64,000 bases of DNA from Galbula dea. Lineage: Eukaryota > Chordata > Aves > Piciformes > Galbulidae. Of this stretch, positions 1 to 13,100 are shown piece by piece. The stretch covers positions 6,928,918-6,992,917 of the forward strand of contig VWZX01002149.1 in NCBI GenBank assembly GCA_013399015.1. Reading direction: 5' to 3'. The notes beneath the pieces were generated by a model. That model did no database searches, had not been told where the DNA came from, and saw nothing but the letters and a program-made list of their open reading frames with translations. Both the position numbers and the translations under genes were made by a program. Within the stretch, counting starts at the first letter, position 1, and every line of letters starts with the position of its first letter.

Positions 1-3000
1 GTGTGGTAGCCATGACAGACTTTGGTCTTAGTTCTACTCTTGCAAACAGCAGCTGTGCTTAGCTAACTTTCCTGAAGATTTCTCTGATTCTCAGTAGTTT
101 AAGGGAGAAAGAAGCAACATGCACAGTCTTCAGTCATCTGATGATGGCATTTCAGTGACTGTTTTCTACTAAAAGGGTACTTGCATAATGAGCATCATCA
201 GCATCACTGGGTGTAATCACCAAGCTTGTAGCTGCCTTAACAGATAGAAAAGAATTAAATGGTTATGAAGAAGGCAAGTACTTTTTGTCTGAGTCAAGAG
301 TGATGAAGAGCAGCAAAGCAGAGCCACGATAGGAATGCTGTTAAGATTTCAGGATTTAATCTCAAATTTCAAACGTTTGTTTGGTTGGGGTTTTTGGGAT
401 TTTGGTTTGATTATTTGTTTGTTGGGTTTTTGTTTTGGTTTTGGGGTTTGTTTTTGTTTTAATGTCCAGCACCTGCATTCACAAGAATTTCAACTTTCCA
501 GTAGTTTCTCTTCAGAAAACTGAATAGACGCCTGATGTGTATGTCAGACAAAATTTAGTATGTTCTTTCCCCGCAGTCCAGTTAAAACCACACATTATCT
601 ATAAACCGCACTCCAGAAAATGGATCTTAATTCTGAATGGTTGGATTTGTCAATACAAAGCTAGGAAAATAAGTATGAAATTAATCAGCTGATCTAACAG
701 TATATCAAATGCACTTAGAAAAATCAGATCACACTGAGGTTTGTGTTCCACCTGCATCTCCAAATACTTTAGAAACATTCTACGTATTTTTGCATTATGA
801 AACATATTTTGGACTAAAATGACCACCTTCACCTTCAAAAAAAGCCTCAAGATATTCTGCCTATTTGAAGTTTGGCACTCCAGCAAAGAGAAGTTCAACA
901 CATTGGCAGAATGGAAAGTCTTTTCTTTGAACTTTTTGTTTGCTTGGTTTTTGGTTTAATGCCTCTTTTTAAAAGCACAGTACCAGCACCAAAAGACAAG
1001 GAGATAAGATTGTCACGTGTCTGAATTCTTTAGTCAAGGCACCTACATAAATTCACTGGATATGGAGAATGAAGCTAGAATTAAATGTGGTATCAAGAGG
1101 ACTTATTTCCAAACAAACATTGACCCGCCAAAGATATAAACAAGCCATGCAATGTATAAGAAGCAAGACTTCTCTCAGAGCTCTTTATGCAGACATATTC
1201 CATGCTTGTGACATAATGTCAAACTGTAATGTTGTTACATGTAGTGAGAAGACTTGTGTCTTTTTGGTGAAAGAAAAAAACCCCAAGCAATGTGTCAGTC
1301 TCACAGTGGAGTGGACGACCTACAGAATGGATGAGTATCCAACTACTGATCATCAGAAAATACACACACAAAATTAAAGCTTCCTGGACAGCTGCTGAAT
1401 CTGATTAAGTCTGATAGTACAGGCTTGTGTTTGTGGCCTTAGCTCTTGGGATTAAATCAGGCTCTCAGATTTGTGTTTTCTTAAAATGGCAGTCTTTGAA
1501 CTCTTAAAGACTGGAAATAAAGCATGAAAGTGTGAGCCAACTATAAGTGGTAAATCTTGAGCAGTCATCCCTAATCTGTTGTTCTCGTAGCTCAAACTAC
1601 AACCACCCCACAGTACCACAGCATCCTGGGGGCTGCTGAGACAATTGTACCATTCTCAGTGAGAAGCAGGGGCAATATTGTGTCTCCAGATTTGAAGCTC
1701 TGCTCCATCACCACCTCTGCACAGAAAATATATTTCTAATATGTCTATCCTAAATGCAAAAGGATCTCATAGTACAGGAAAATCACTGTTGAAGAAATGC
1801 TCTTTGCTTTTTCTATCTATTATTATGGATTATCTAACTCCAGCCAAAACCTGACCACAGTCTCCACTGCCTATCAAACCATGCATTTCAACGAGGGGAA
1901 GTATTATTTAACAAAAGAAAAGAGAAGAAGCAAAGGACAGAAAATGAAAGAAAATGAGGGAGAAATGAGTTACAAAAGTGGATGACTTCATGTAGTTCAG
2001 GCTTTTTCCAGTTGGCACCCTCAGCCTCCTTTCTGGTCAGTTACGGAACTCAAAGGAAGCAGTGTAGTGCGAAAGATCCCACAAGGTACCAGAAAACACA
2101 ATACCAAAAAGTAAAGTCTCACTTGGTTAAACAAAAATGACCAAAAGGACAGGTAAATGTTGTCCTTGTTCACAGGCTGACCTAACCATCTAAGTTTACC
2201 ACTTGCTAGTAATATTTCCCATTGAAATGTAAGGTTTGATTTTGTTATTATGCCACATGGTACTGCTACTCTTTCACCTTCCTTAACCTTTACTCTTTGT
2301 TATGGATATCCTATTACTCATGGTTATATATGAATGACACTTTAGTGATTTGGTATATTTTATGGGCCTTTGAAATTCTTTGAACATTACTAAAGAAAGT
2401 AACATTCAACAGGATCAGTTCTAATTTTGCAGCTATGACAATTAAACATTAACTAGTCCAACCACAATGACATATGCTTATTTCTATTTCAATTAATGGC
2501 AAAATCTTGACTCACAGTAAATTAAATACCAGCATAGTCATTCTATAAAGTCTTTTAAAGTTCAACTCCAAAACTATTAAATGTACAGATAAGAATATCT
2601 GTCATTAAAATTAGTAAGAATGAAATACAAAAACTTCATGTTGTTGCTGTTGCCCCATAATTCAGCTAGCTGCATTCCAACTCTTGCCACTGTTCCTTTC
2701 CGTCCAAAGTTGGTTGCTGTCACGAAGTATCTATGCTCTATGTATCACACATTTCTTTTATAAACTGATACAACAGTGTCCTGGAATGCTGAATATTACT
2801 AAGCTTCAAATTACTGCAGGTTTCTATTCCAAATGCACAAAGAAAATTAAGAGATTTTGAATAACAGTTTGTGAGGCATGTGCTTGAGCAGTTACTCCCT
2901 ACCACCTATAACACGGAAAAAATTCTCATTTCTTTTTCAGAACAGACTTTGTGTATCAGACATCTGCCACTGCCTTTAGCCATCAGCTACTGTTGAAGCA

Positions 3001-3074
3001 CGGTTTCATCTTTCACTAAAGGATTAGCCCATGCCATTCTCATCTGATATAGTCTTGTCCATCCATATATTTAA
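1..3074. other. Intergenic DNA, no gene recognised
   Basis: No open frame here resembles a known protein, and the ORFs present are short with no flanking splice signals that would join them. A G/T-rich low-complexity tract lies at about 365-462. An AATAAA hexamer sits at 1516-1521, but nothing upstream of it could be recognised as the end of a gene. The upstream neighbour in mammals is SYNPO2; I see no coding part of it here, though an untranslated tail cannot be excluded. Confidence 0.6.
365..462 (+). repeat. G/T-rich low-complexity tract
   Basis: About 100 bases made almost only of G and T, with repeated GGTTTT, GGGTTTTT and TTTGTTTT words. It makes the short frame at 335-523 look like a Phe/Gly/Leu-rich peptide, which is a composition effect and not a gene. 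Confidence 0.6.
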
Positions 3075-3078
3075 CACC

Positions 3079-3088
3079 TTATTTTTAA
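3079..3088 (+). promoter_or_regulatory. MEF2-like site upstream of MYOZ2
   Basis: TTATTTTTAA matches the MEF2 consensus YTAWWWWTAR. It lies about 100 bases upstream of a TATA box and about 1 kb upstream of the MYOZ2 start codon. MEF2 control would suit a striated-muscle gene, but a 10-base AT-rich match is common by chance. Confidence 0.3.
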
Positions 3089-3187
3089 ATGTCTCTGTCC
3101 TAGTTACAATATGGAGATTATTATTCTCAGAGGTGAGGAGATGATCTTTATGAGAGAAGCATTTCATTAAATCCCCTCTGAAAGGGA

Positions 3188-3193
3188 TATAAA
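3188..3193 (+). promoter_or_regulatory. Candidate TATA box for MYOZ2
   Basis: A TATAAA hexamer lies about 290 bases before a strong splice donor (3481/3482), which puts a transcription start near 3218. A second TATA-like run lies at 3277-3285 and would give a start near 3308. Which one is used, if either, cannot be decided from sequence. Confidence 0.3.
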
Positions 3194-3217
3194 CTCTCTT
3201 TGTTGTGGGTGCAGCAG

Positions 3218-3481
3218 AATTTTTTTCTGTTCTCTTCTTTTGCCAGGAAGATATGAGTGGCTGAAGTGTTTGATTCTATATATAACTACTTGATGTCAGC
3301 TGGATGCCAATTCCTTTGAAGAGGATCAGCCCCCAGTTTGTCTCAGCACTAGGTACCATGCAGATCCAAGCACAAGGGTAGAAATCATCCTGGACCAAGC
3401 AGGTCATCCCCATAGATAACTAACTCCTGAAGCTTCAACTAAAGGGTTGAGATCGATTTTTCTGCACATCAAAACAGTAGG
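3218..3481 (+). other. MYOZ2: Putative MYOZ2 non-coding exon 1
   Basis: The right edge is a near-perfect donor, AGG|GTAAGTG, at 3481/3482. The next acceptor downstream, a T-run ending in CAG at 4032, opens the exon carrying the MYOZ2 start codon. The left edge is only inferred from the TATA box at 3188. It contains a tiny upstream frame (ATG AGT GGC TGA) near 3253. It is untranslated if real. Confidence 0.35.
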
Positions 3482-4032
3482 GTAAGTGTATTGTTTCCTG
3501 AAATATTTTGACATTGTCTGTCCTACAAACTGTCATATAAAAGACATTTAAGTAACATCTTGACTCTGCAATTAAAAAGATTTTTTTGTTATTTAGTCAG
3601 AAATGCACTTTCTTGAAAGATGCCAGAGCATCAACTTTAGCTCCTCAAAATTTTTATTAGATTGAGAAATGTCAAAATGTAACATTTCTGAAATCATAAA
3701 CCAAGATATAATTATTAGTCATGATTTTACATATTTTAATATAACGTGTAGATGTGAGAAGGCCTAGACCACTGACACTGATTTTGCTACAGATTTTATG
3801 TAGCCAGCTGAAAGTCCATTCCTTTGAATCTTCTATCCATCAGAACATATCCTAGCATCTGTCTGCAAGTATGAACTGCCAATGCATTTTGCTCAGTTAA
3901 AAGTGCAATATTTCTAAATCAGAAATAACTAACTTCACTATTCAGCCACTCTAAATAGGCTATTAGAAATTAAAGTTGGCTGAATTGTGCAAGTTGGCTC
4001 AACAATGTAAAAATGTGTTGTTTTTTTTTCAG
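3482..4032 (+). other. MYOZ2: MYOZ2 intron 1 (putative)
   Basis: This lies between the candidate non-coding exon and the start-codon exon. The 3' end has a run of T followed by CAG at 4021-4032. Nothing else is recognised inside. Confidence 0.4.
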
Positions 4033-4136
4033 CGAGGAAAAGTCCTGTCAGAAAATCACAATGTTATCACATTCTGCCATGGTCAAAGAGAGGAAACAAC
4101 AAGCATCAGCCATTATGGATGAAATACACAGAAATG
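4033..4136 (+). CDS. MYOZ2: MYOZ2 exon with start codon (coding 4061-4136)
   Basis: The acceptor is a T-run ending in CAG at 4032. The first 28 bases are untranslated and ATG is at 4061. Coding gives residues 1-25 (MLSHSAMVKERKQQASAIMD then EIHRN) and the first base of codon 26. The donor is GT at 4137 (GTATAG, a weak match). The ATG is the first in the exon and its product aligns from residue 1 with the family. Confidence 0.92.
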
Positions 4137-7100
4137 GTATAGCGCTGAACTCAGCTTAGTGTATATGCAATGTCCTCTAGCCCTCTCTAATACATTTTTT
4201 TAACCATAGAGTTTCACTCTCTTGCAGCTTTGTCTCTGGGTGTTTTGCCATAAATAATCTTGTGAGAGTATCATGCTGCCTACGGTAACTAATCCTTTTG
4301 TAGTTGCCTCTTTTCATTTGAAAGCTATTTTCAGATGAACAACTGCTGTGGAGGAATGAAGTAATCTAACAGCTGATGGACATTCTGCTAGGATAGCCTT
4401 TCAGAATATTATTTGGGGTTAATAACATGACTTCACTCCATTTTAAAAGGCTATCATCTAAGAAACATGCTGATATGTATCCTCCTTATTTGCTCAGTTT
4501 CACTCTGCTTTTTTCTGTGAATGATAAAAAAAGTGAAACAAACATTCACATCTCTGCTCCTGTCTTGAACTTTATCTTTGTAATTAACAAATTTTACTAG
4601 CATTTTGCAATTCTGTCTAATGCACGGCCACTGATTAATCTTATATGAAGAAATTTTACTTTTCTGTTGTTGCACTTATGAAAATGCAGACATTTATGAG
4701 AAGGCATCTTCTAAAACAGGTTCTTAAAATTATGTTTCTAGTGTGACACCTTAAGAAGCAATTAACTCGGTTGGGAATACAATCTGTTTGGCTTTCATTA
4801 GGTACGTGTTGGATACACACCCTCCCCATGAAGTCTTTTTTACCATCTACATAAAAGATCAATTTTTTAAAAGTGATAAGGACCCCACAGGCCTCACTGG
4901 AAAAAAACAGGGAGCTCCATTAATATTTAGAATTTATGAAAATTATACCACTCACACAGGATAAACCACAAAACACTAAATGCCAGTACTGAAAATCTCT
5001 CTTGTGGTCTTTTGCTCCAAAGAATTTGGGGATGGTTTCTGCACTCACTGACCATCGTAATTACATGAAGAGTAGGACAAGAGATATACATTTCTTAGAG
5101 AAAGAAGCTACAAGTTTCAGTGTCTGGTCCTAGTCCTTCAGAAATCAGCACAGTTTTTTTTTGTAATTTCTATTCCTAAGCAAATATCTCCTCTCACTCT
5201 CCCTTGAACACACACTTAACTTTGAAAGCCCTGCAACGCCATTATTGTTTGGTATTGTAAACCCAAGTACTATATGTGTCTGAAACAGCCTGTAAGCTCT
5301 AGAGAGAAAAAACAAAACAAAACAAAACCCTAATTGTTTTTCATATGTTTACTTAGAAACAGGCATTTCATATGGTAAATGTTGGTATTATTCATAGCAA
5401 TACTAATAAATCCACCATACAGTCCTTGAAATCATTGTCATTATTGGGTAAGATGGGCTGATGTTTTATATTTGCCTCAAATAATCTGTTTTTATTATCT
5501 GTGTATTATCAGATTTGCTGCCAAGTTTAGATTCATACACATAGATATGACAGCTTATCCTACAAGATATGCTGTGTTATGTGGCCACTGAAGGCAATAC
5601 TAACTCTTCACGTGCACATTCTACTTTCACATCTTCTTTGGATGCCTGGGATATTTAAATGTTAAAAAAAAATTATGAAATTCCATGAAATGGGTGTGAT
5701 AAGAGGCTGAAATTTGTAACTGTATAAGCTCAGTGGAACCAGTTAAGAAACAGAAGGATAACCAAAGCTGTAATCACACCAAGTATATGACTGGTAATGA
5801 CTGAAAGTCCCACCTCCTGTTGGCCTGTGGAACATGTCTTTGTGTTTTACAGAAATTCACCATGTCATAAAATGCTGCAGGAATAGATATTAACTTATGG
5901 TCTCAGTAGTAGACAGTCTTACAGTCTCAGAAGAGCAACTCTAGTAGTAAGTCAGCATGTGGATATAGTGACCTCTTCAACTCCTTGTTTTTTGACTGGT
6001 AGACTTGGAGTAACCATAAAATTTCTAAGGCTACTTGGTACAGGTAAACATGTATGTAATTACATATGTTTAAGGAAGCCCTTGGAGTTCATCAGGTTAG
6101 CCTTCAATTACACCTAAACCTCTTGTCCAGTTCTGTACTATTTCTTAAATTCATTCTTCAGTAGTTGCATGATTAACTGTCTTTCATGATATAGTTTAAA
6201 AAAATCTTATTTTTGATACTACAACATACATACTATGTGATATTAATTATGAGAATTTATAATCCAGATTAAGGTATTTAGAAGACTGTAAACTGGAGGA
6301 TTAAAGGGAAATTAAGCAGTGAATGCAGGAGGGACTTTATAAATAATATTTAAACACAGTCTTTTATAATTTTAAGACTGGAAAGACTTGGCAGGAACAA
6401 ACTAAGAAACAAAGCTAAAAGTTTAATATTAGGATTAAACTATGAACTAAGCTTCCAGTATTAATTTACAATGTCCATTTATGACATCAATGTTCTCTTT
6501 CTATCATCCTCTGAGTGGCCTCCTTTTCTCATTCCTCATCACCTTTTCTGACCCGACACTGAAACAATCCCTGGACACATCATAAAACTAGACAGATGAT
6601 TAGATATTAGTTGGCAAGGGACATAAATGAACTTCGCACTTATGTTTTTGGGATGCTGCCTGGATACACAATGGTACACAACTGTGGGTTACAAAGTATC
6701 TTGGAGCCTTCAGTTAACATTAACAAGAATGGTATGTATGTAAGGGAACAGCAAGGCCTAAAATAGGTAACATCCAGCATGTCCCAGAAGAATTCTGAGT
6801 GGTTTGGACAGAGATCTCCAAGCACCTTGGCACCCCAGTCTTTGAGGATTTACATACTACACATTCTGTGTACAAAGAAGAAAAGCCTTTTCTGCGTGAA
6901 AATCCTGCTGATTTGAGGGGTTAATTTCTTAATCCTTACTAATATAAAATCATCTAATAGTTAAAACTCCTGCAGTAATTTGGCAAAATGATAAAATCAA
7001 AATATGACTTGTGGGTCTACTTTTCAGTCCACAGGCCAATAACTGGTGCACTTATCTCAACCACAGAGCCAAAACCTCACCACTATCTGTCACTGATATG

Positions 7101-10100
7101 GCTACATTGGTCAAGCTTAGTTATTTTCTTCCATGTTAAGAACTCTCCCTTTGTTGTTACCTCTTAAATAACAGGAGGTTGTTTGGACTCTGCACATACT
7201 ATTTCTAAAGCAGAAGTGCATGCTCCAGCTCTCCATACAGTTAGCTTGCTCTTGCTTGAGTTAAATCTATTGCAAATGTTCAATGAAAATCAGTACGAAC
7301 AGAAGTGGATCAACAGCAATGTACTCTAGCACCCACAAACTTGCTTGACTTACTACATGGAAAAGTCTTGTCTATACAGCTTTGGCTAAATACTTCATAT
7401 ACCTGTCTCAGCTAGGCTTTCCTATATGTCAGCAAATCACACTGGCTTTCCAACACAGTTATCAAGAGACATATGACCTGTTGAACATGCCATTTACTCA
7501 AAATGAAACTCTGCATATGAAATATTAACATTGACATTGTATACTTTCTGCAGTTAATTAATTTGTAATGTAAAACTGGGCTTCCTTTGTGCTTAGTCTT
7601 TATATAATCTGCTTTTACTTAATTTTAATGCATTAAAATGTATGTCAAAATTCAGAAGGTTAAATCCTGCCAACCATAAGAATAAATGAAGAATAGACTG
7701 TCTTATTATTAAAGAAATAACAGAATGTGTCTTTGGATAAATGGATCAAAGAAACACACTAGAGCATTGATATAATCTCCAAAGCACCCTGCATTTTCCT
7801 ATTTTTGCTCCAGAAGTTTATGAATAACTGAGGAGAAAAATTTCAGTTAATAAAATACTACAGTAAGTGGCAACATGAATAATTTTCTTTAAAATTCCAA
7901 GATTACTATGCAATTCAATTATTGTTATATTTGTTAAATTCTACAGTCTTCTAAGAAGAAATAAACTGGCAAAAATTCGTTTGTTCAGTGTTGAAGTTAC
8001 TGTACTCTAAGGTTTAAGCTTTATCTGTAGGTTGAGGACATCTAGTGAAAGAGATGAACAGCTTGCTCATTGCCATCAGCATCACAGTTTCCGTGGTGAC
8101 CAGTGGAGTTTCTGATATTCAGAGTTCTCCATTCACAGTCATTGATCTCCCCTTCCTCTGATTATGCAATTTTCATTTTCAAATCCCCCATGAGGTCACT
8201 AAAGATAATGAAGGATTTTTCTCAGGCAGAGAATAAAGTAATATTGCAACTAGTAATTCAGGTTCCTCTTAGAGAGAATTCAAAAGAAAATACTTTAAAT
8301 ATATTAATTCCTAGAAGCATGTTGTAATTCTTTGTCATTTTCAATACCTTGAACTTTATTTTGATAGCTTCTTTAAAAATAGTTTTAAAATATTATGTAT
8401 TGGAGACTTTCAAATGGAAATTTCCCTTAAAGTTCAAAACATGCCCTGGATTTCAAAAGCAAGTAGAATATTAAAGACTAGTTGAAAATAAAATGTTTAC
8501 CAGAAATAAGAAACAGGTAGGTATGTTTAAAAGTGGTTACCTGCTCATCTATCCAATACAGGACACAGAAAGCTAACTGATGATTTTATGTGGGAACTCT
8601 GGGGTTAGATGGAATTTTGTTCCCGGGTTCAGCAGACATCAGCTTTTACTGGTCTGCTATTAAGACTGTGTAGGACATTATTTTCATAGAATCTGAATGC
8701 CATTCAACTGAAGTAGATTTGGAGCTTGAGGTGCTTATCATCTTTGAAAAAACAGGTTTGTGGCATTCAATACTCTGCTCCAAAATTTTGGAAAAATTAT
8801 TAATTTCACTAACCCCACATGAAGCTATGCTATGTACTTAGATAAGTATGCATTAACATGTTGGATTTCAGGTGTAGGGTATGCAATATCAAGCATTTAA
8901 GAAAACCACAGGTATGTATTGTATTGCATTGTATCCATTGTGTTGCAGTCTCACCCAGCTTAGACCTTGGAAAAAAGGTCAGCACCCCCAGAGATATCAT
9001 GGTAGAGGAACTGTCAACACTCACCAACAGAGGTGCAAGACTCTTCAAGAGACGTCAGCGGAGATCTGACAAATACACATACGAAAATTACCATTATGTA
9101 GCAAACAAGCCAAGAAATGTGAGTATTTTGTAATAACTTATTAAAGAAACACAGGGAGACTAGCTTGGGTTTCCTTGTCTCAGGAAGAAAAAAAAGCAAA
9201 ATCCTGTACATGAACAAGCCATTTGCATTTTATTGAGATCCTACAGACAAAGAAACTGAAAGCCTTCATACTTAAGGACATCAGATTAAAATCATTCTCA
9301 TTCAAATTGGATTCAAGATAGTAGTGATCAGAGGTCTTACCCTGTAATAACTGGCTCACTGACTACTGAAAATGAACAAGTCAATTATATTCAAAAGGCT
9401 GGAAGAAATAAGAGGAATTGCACCATAATTTTACCATTGTCCATGCTAACCAAAATATTGAGGGATCTCACAACAGTTAGAGAGATTATCATTGGAGATG
9501 AGTTAAATATTTCTAGAATAATCACTGAAATCTCTAAAATAGTTTTGTTCCTTTCTTGAAAAAGGAATTCTCTATGTTCGCTGACTGTAAAGGTAAATAT
9601 ATTTGTAATTCTGTGGCCTTTACATTTCCCATAGAGAAAATTTAACTTTACCCAGGAAGAAAAGTGTGTCATACTATTCTGTCTCATAGAAGAAAAATTG
9701 TTACATTTCTTTTTTTAAGGTGCAGACATTTCAAACTTATTCGGCCACTCGTTCAACAGAAATTAAATTACACAGGGATCAAATTGGATCATGTCTGTGT
9801 TTTGATAAATGTGGTTTTTTAAAATAAATCTGCACAAAATAAACCCCATATAAAAAAAATCAGATTACTGAACACTCAAACAACTATTAGAACACTATTA
9901 TTTAGAAGCACATGAATACTGTTACCCTAGTTTCTCCCTCTGTTGAGTATTAGAAGCTATACACATAAATTCTGAGCACAACAACAACAATCACATCAGA
10001 ATTTCTGTATCCATTTCCATGCTTTCACTAAAAGTCTGACAGATCTTCCCTTCTAGTCTACTTTTTTCTACAAAAACACATAGGGTATACACATTGCACA

Positions 10101-13100
10101 TTCAGGATAACATTCTGACACATTAATGTACGATACATTTTTGTTTCTGTTCCCCTCCCTTAAACGCCTATTTAGCCACCACTGGCATTGTCTTCATCAT
10201 CTTTATGATTCTGCTTGCCAGAAATAATCTTTCTAGCATACTTCAGGATGGCTAGAAAATATTTTGCCTTGATCTTTTGTTGTTTCGAGTTTAAACAAGC
10301 ATTGTTTGCTTTCCTACTTTAAGAAACTCATATTCTAAACCAGTCTATATTTAAATTGCTTTTAGCCTATGTGTCATAGCTAAAATAAGATACTGACTTC
10401 GTATGAGACTAATTCTATATTTATGCAACAATGATTAAGCCTTTGGATGTTTCTTTAGAACCGATGAGTCCATAGGAAGGTGGAAAAAGCCAGCATATCA
10501 TGAATCTCCAGAAAGTGACCTGCACTAAAGTTGTTGGTTTTATTACAAATAAAGGAAAAGAAAATCCCAAACAAAAGCAATTCAACAAATGCAGCAAATT
10601 TTCAACAGGTCCTTGGAAGAATCAGTGTTTTGAAACTCTAATGGCTCAAACTTGCCTGATTTCTTCAATCTTTGGGAAGCAAGGGTGCTCTGTCTGGTGT
10701 ATTATAGCTTAACTGTGTTTAGGGATCAGAGGACAAAGTTTACGTCCCCGCCTTGTCAAAGTCACCAGATCTACTTTTAACTTTGAAGCACACAGCTCAC
10801 ATGCACAGGTAGATTTTGTGGTGATTGGTGTAGGCAGCAGATGGGATGAACGGTCTTCATAGACTGCATATCAATATTTAAGTATCACAAACTTAGGAAA
10901 AGCTCAGACAACTCCATTGCATAGCTAAAAGGCTTTTAGGAGTCATCTTGACCTAGCTCTCACCACCACCAGTCCTTTCAATAAAGCATTCACTCTCTGG
11001 TAATACAGGCATTTACACTTGTGCTGGGATATCATTTCAAACACTGAAAAATTATTCATTCTTGCTTACATAGCCAGCATTAGACAGTTGTAGCTAACAG
11101 CCAGAAAATCCTGTCTAGCTGTCTAGCACACAGGCTACTAAACCGCAGACTAGTATGCCTTCAGATAGGACACCCTGAGTCTCAGATCAACTGTAAACTG
11201 GAGTATCACTCCAACTCTCAACAGAGAAACACAGAGGGTTTTTCTTCTGTGCTGTCAGTGATATTTATTTCTATTGGAATGTAGCGTGGAGAGCCAATAG
11301 AGACTGTTAAAATGGACAGCCTCAGTGTGGAAGGAATTCCCCAGCATGCCCCAATGACACCTCCTAATACACCCGATCCCCGGAGCCCACCACATCCTGA
11401 CAACATCGCCCCAGGTGAGTTTACAGACATTAAACATACCTAGTTCTCATTTCATAGCAGTGGAAGGACTTCTTTATAAAACAACAATTTGTTAATGGAC
11501 TTAAAATTAGAAATAGATAGCTTTTAGTCAGACAACTAATCGGAATCTCCCACAGAAATGCAAAGTTGATTTTGTTAATTTTTAATGATTTGCTGTCTTT
11601 TGTAGTACTGCTCGTTATAATGAAAACATACATTAATATCAAGAGAGACTACTCCTATATTCTCAGATTTAAATCCAGAACGATATACTAATTTTTCATT
11701 GCCAAACCTTTGTTTCTAATATGCAACACACTGCTCAACAGTCTCAAAGTTATCCATTGTAGTTTAATTAGTTCTGATTGCAACAGGACACAAGGGAATG
11801 GCTACAAGCTGAAGGAGGGGAAATTTAGGCTGGAAATTAGAAGGGGGTTCTTTACCCAAAGGGTGGTGAGGCACTGGAACAGATTGCCCAGAGAGGTTGT
11901 GGAGGCCCCATCCCTGGCAGTGTTTAAGGCCAGGCTGGATGTGGCCCTGGATGACCTGGTCTAGTGCATGTGGCGTCCCTGCCCATGGCAGGGGGGTTAG
12001 AACTACACGATCTATAAGGTCCTTTCCAACCTGAGCCATTCTATGATAACTATGATATCTATGATAATTACCCATAAATGTAAATCTGAAGTCACTGTAA
12101 GTTTTTCTAGAAACCTTTACAGAGGGGTAACTTAAAAAGGAATTTGCCTCTGGCTGCATAAACTGTTCTTTTTTAAGTCCTTAACTGTGAGGGTACTGTT
12201 GCCTTTATTTAAAGCAGTGAGCTATAAGAAAGCCTTATGTTTTATTCTTTAAAGACTAGAGAAGGCTAATTTGTTTTAATTAATTTATACAGTGATATAG
12301 CCCTTGTCCTGTTTATGAATTATCCATGAGTAGACTGCAGTTTTAAAAAATTCATTCTTTGTTCAGAATTACTGAATGCACGTTTTGTGCAGACCTTTTC
12401 TAGTCTATGTAAACTAGGTCAATGCTACTCTGTTAGTGGCTGCTAAGACTTTGTGCCATCCATTGCTCAAATACAGTGGGAACAAAGGTAATTTCCACTG
12501 CTAAGACACGATAGAAATCTTTAAGACCTCCTTAAGGCAAAACTATCTGGCAAAAGGAGTAGGTATTAAGCTACAGGAGGTTTTTAAGCTTATAGAAGGA
12601 AACAGCATTAACATAAAAGCTAGATGTAGAGGGAGGGTAAAAGGGTAAAATAGATTGGCCTTTGTTTTTCAAATAAATAGCATAACTCGTCTAAATGGAT
12701 AATCCTTTGCTGGTTTTAATTCTTCAAATTGACCTTTAAGGTCTGCCTTTTTTCCCCCCCATATTTATTCCTGATATATTGTATTTTTTTTAAAAGAATC
12801 ACAGTGAATGTGGCACTTATTTATTTAGTAAGATTTTGATCACAGCCTGATCCTCAGATGATTATGCAGAGAAAACAATTGATTTTTTAACCTGATGAAA
12901 ACGACAAGAACCTTGTAGAAAGGACATTTCAAAGCATTTAAGGCAGAGAGGCAAAAACAGTAACTCCATTATAATGGTTGAGATCCTAATCCCTTTTAAT
13001 ACCTTTGGAAAATTTCACCCAAAGACTACAGAATTATCTTAATGTTAATCAAAAGGCTGTTTTTAAAATCTTTTTGTTAATTCAGCCCAAGGGCTGTGTA

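Noticed and set aside
1069..1377. 102-codon + strand frame
   Set aside because: No family resemblance and no supporting splice or promoter signals.
1..1521. 3' untranslated tail of SYNPO2 ending at AATAAA 1516
   Set aside because: Plausible from mammalian gene order but no coding sequence or distinctive match is present; one hexamer is not enough.
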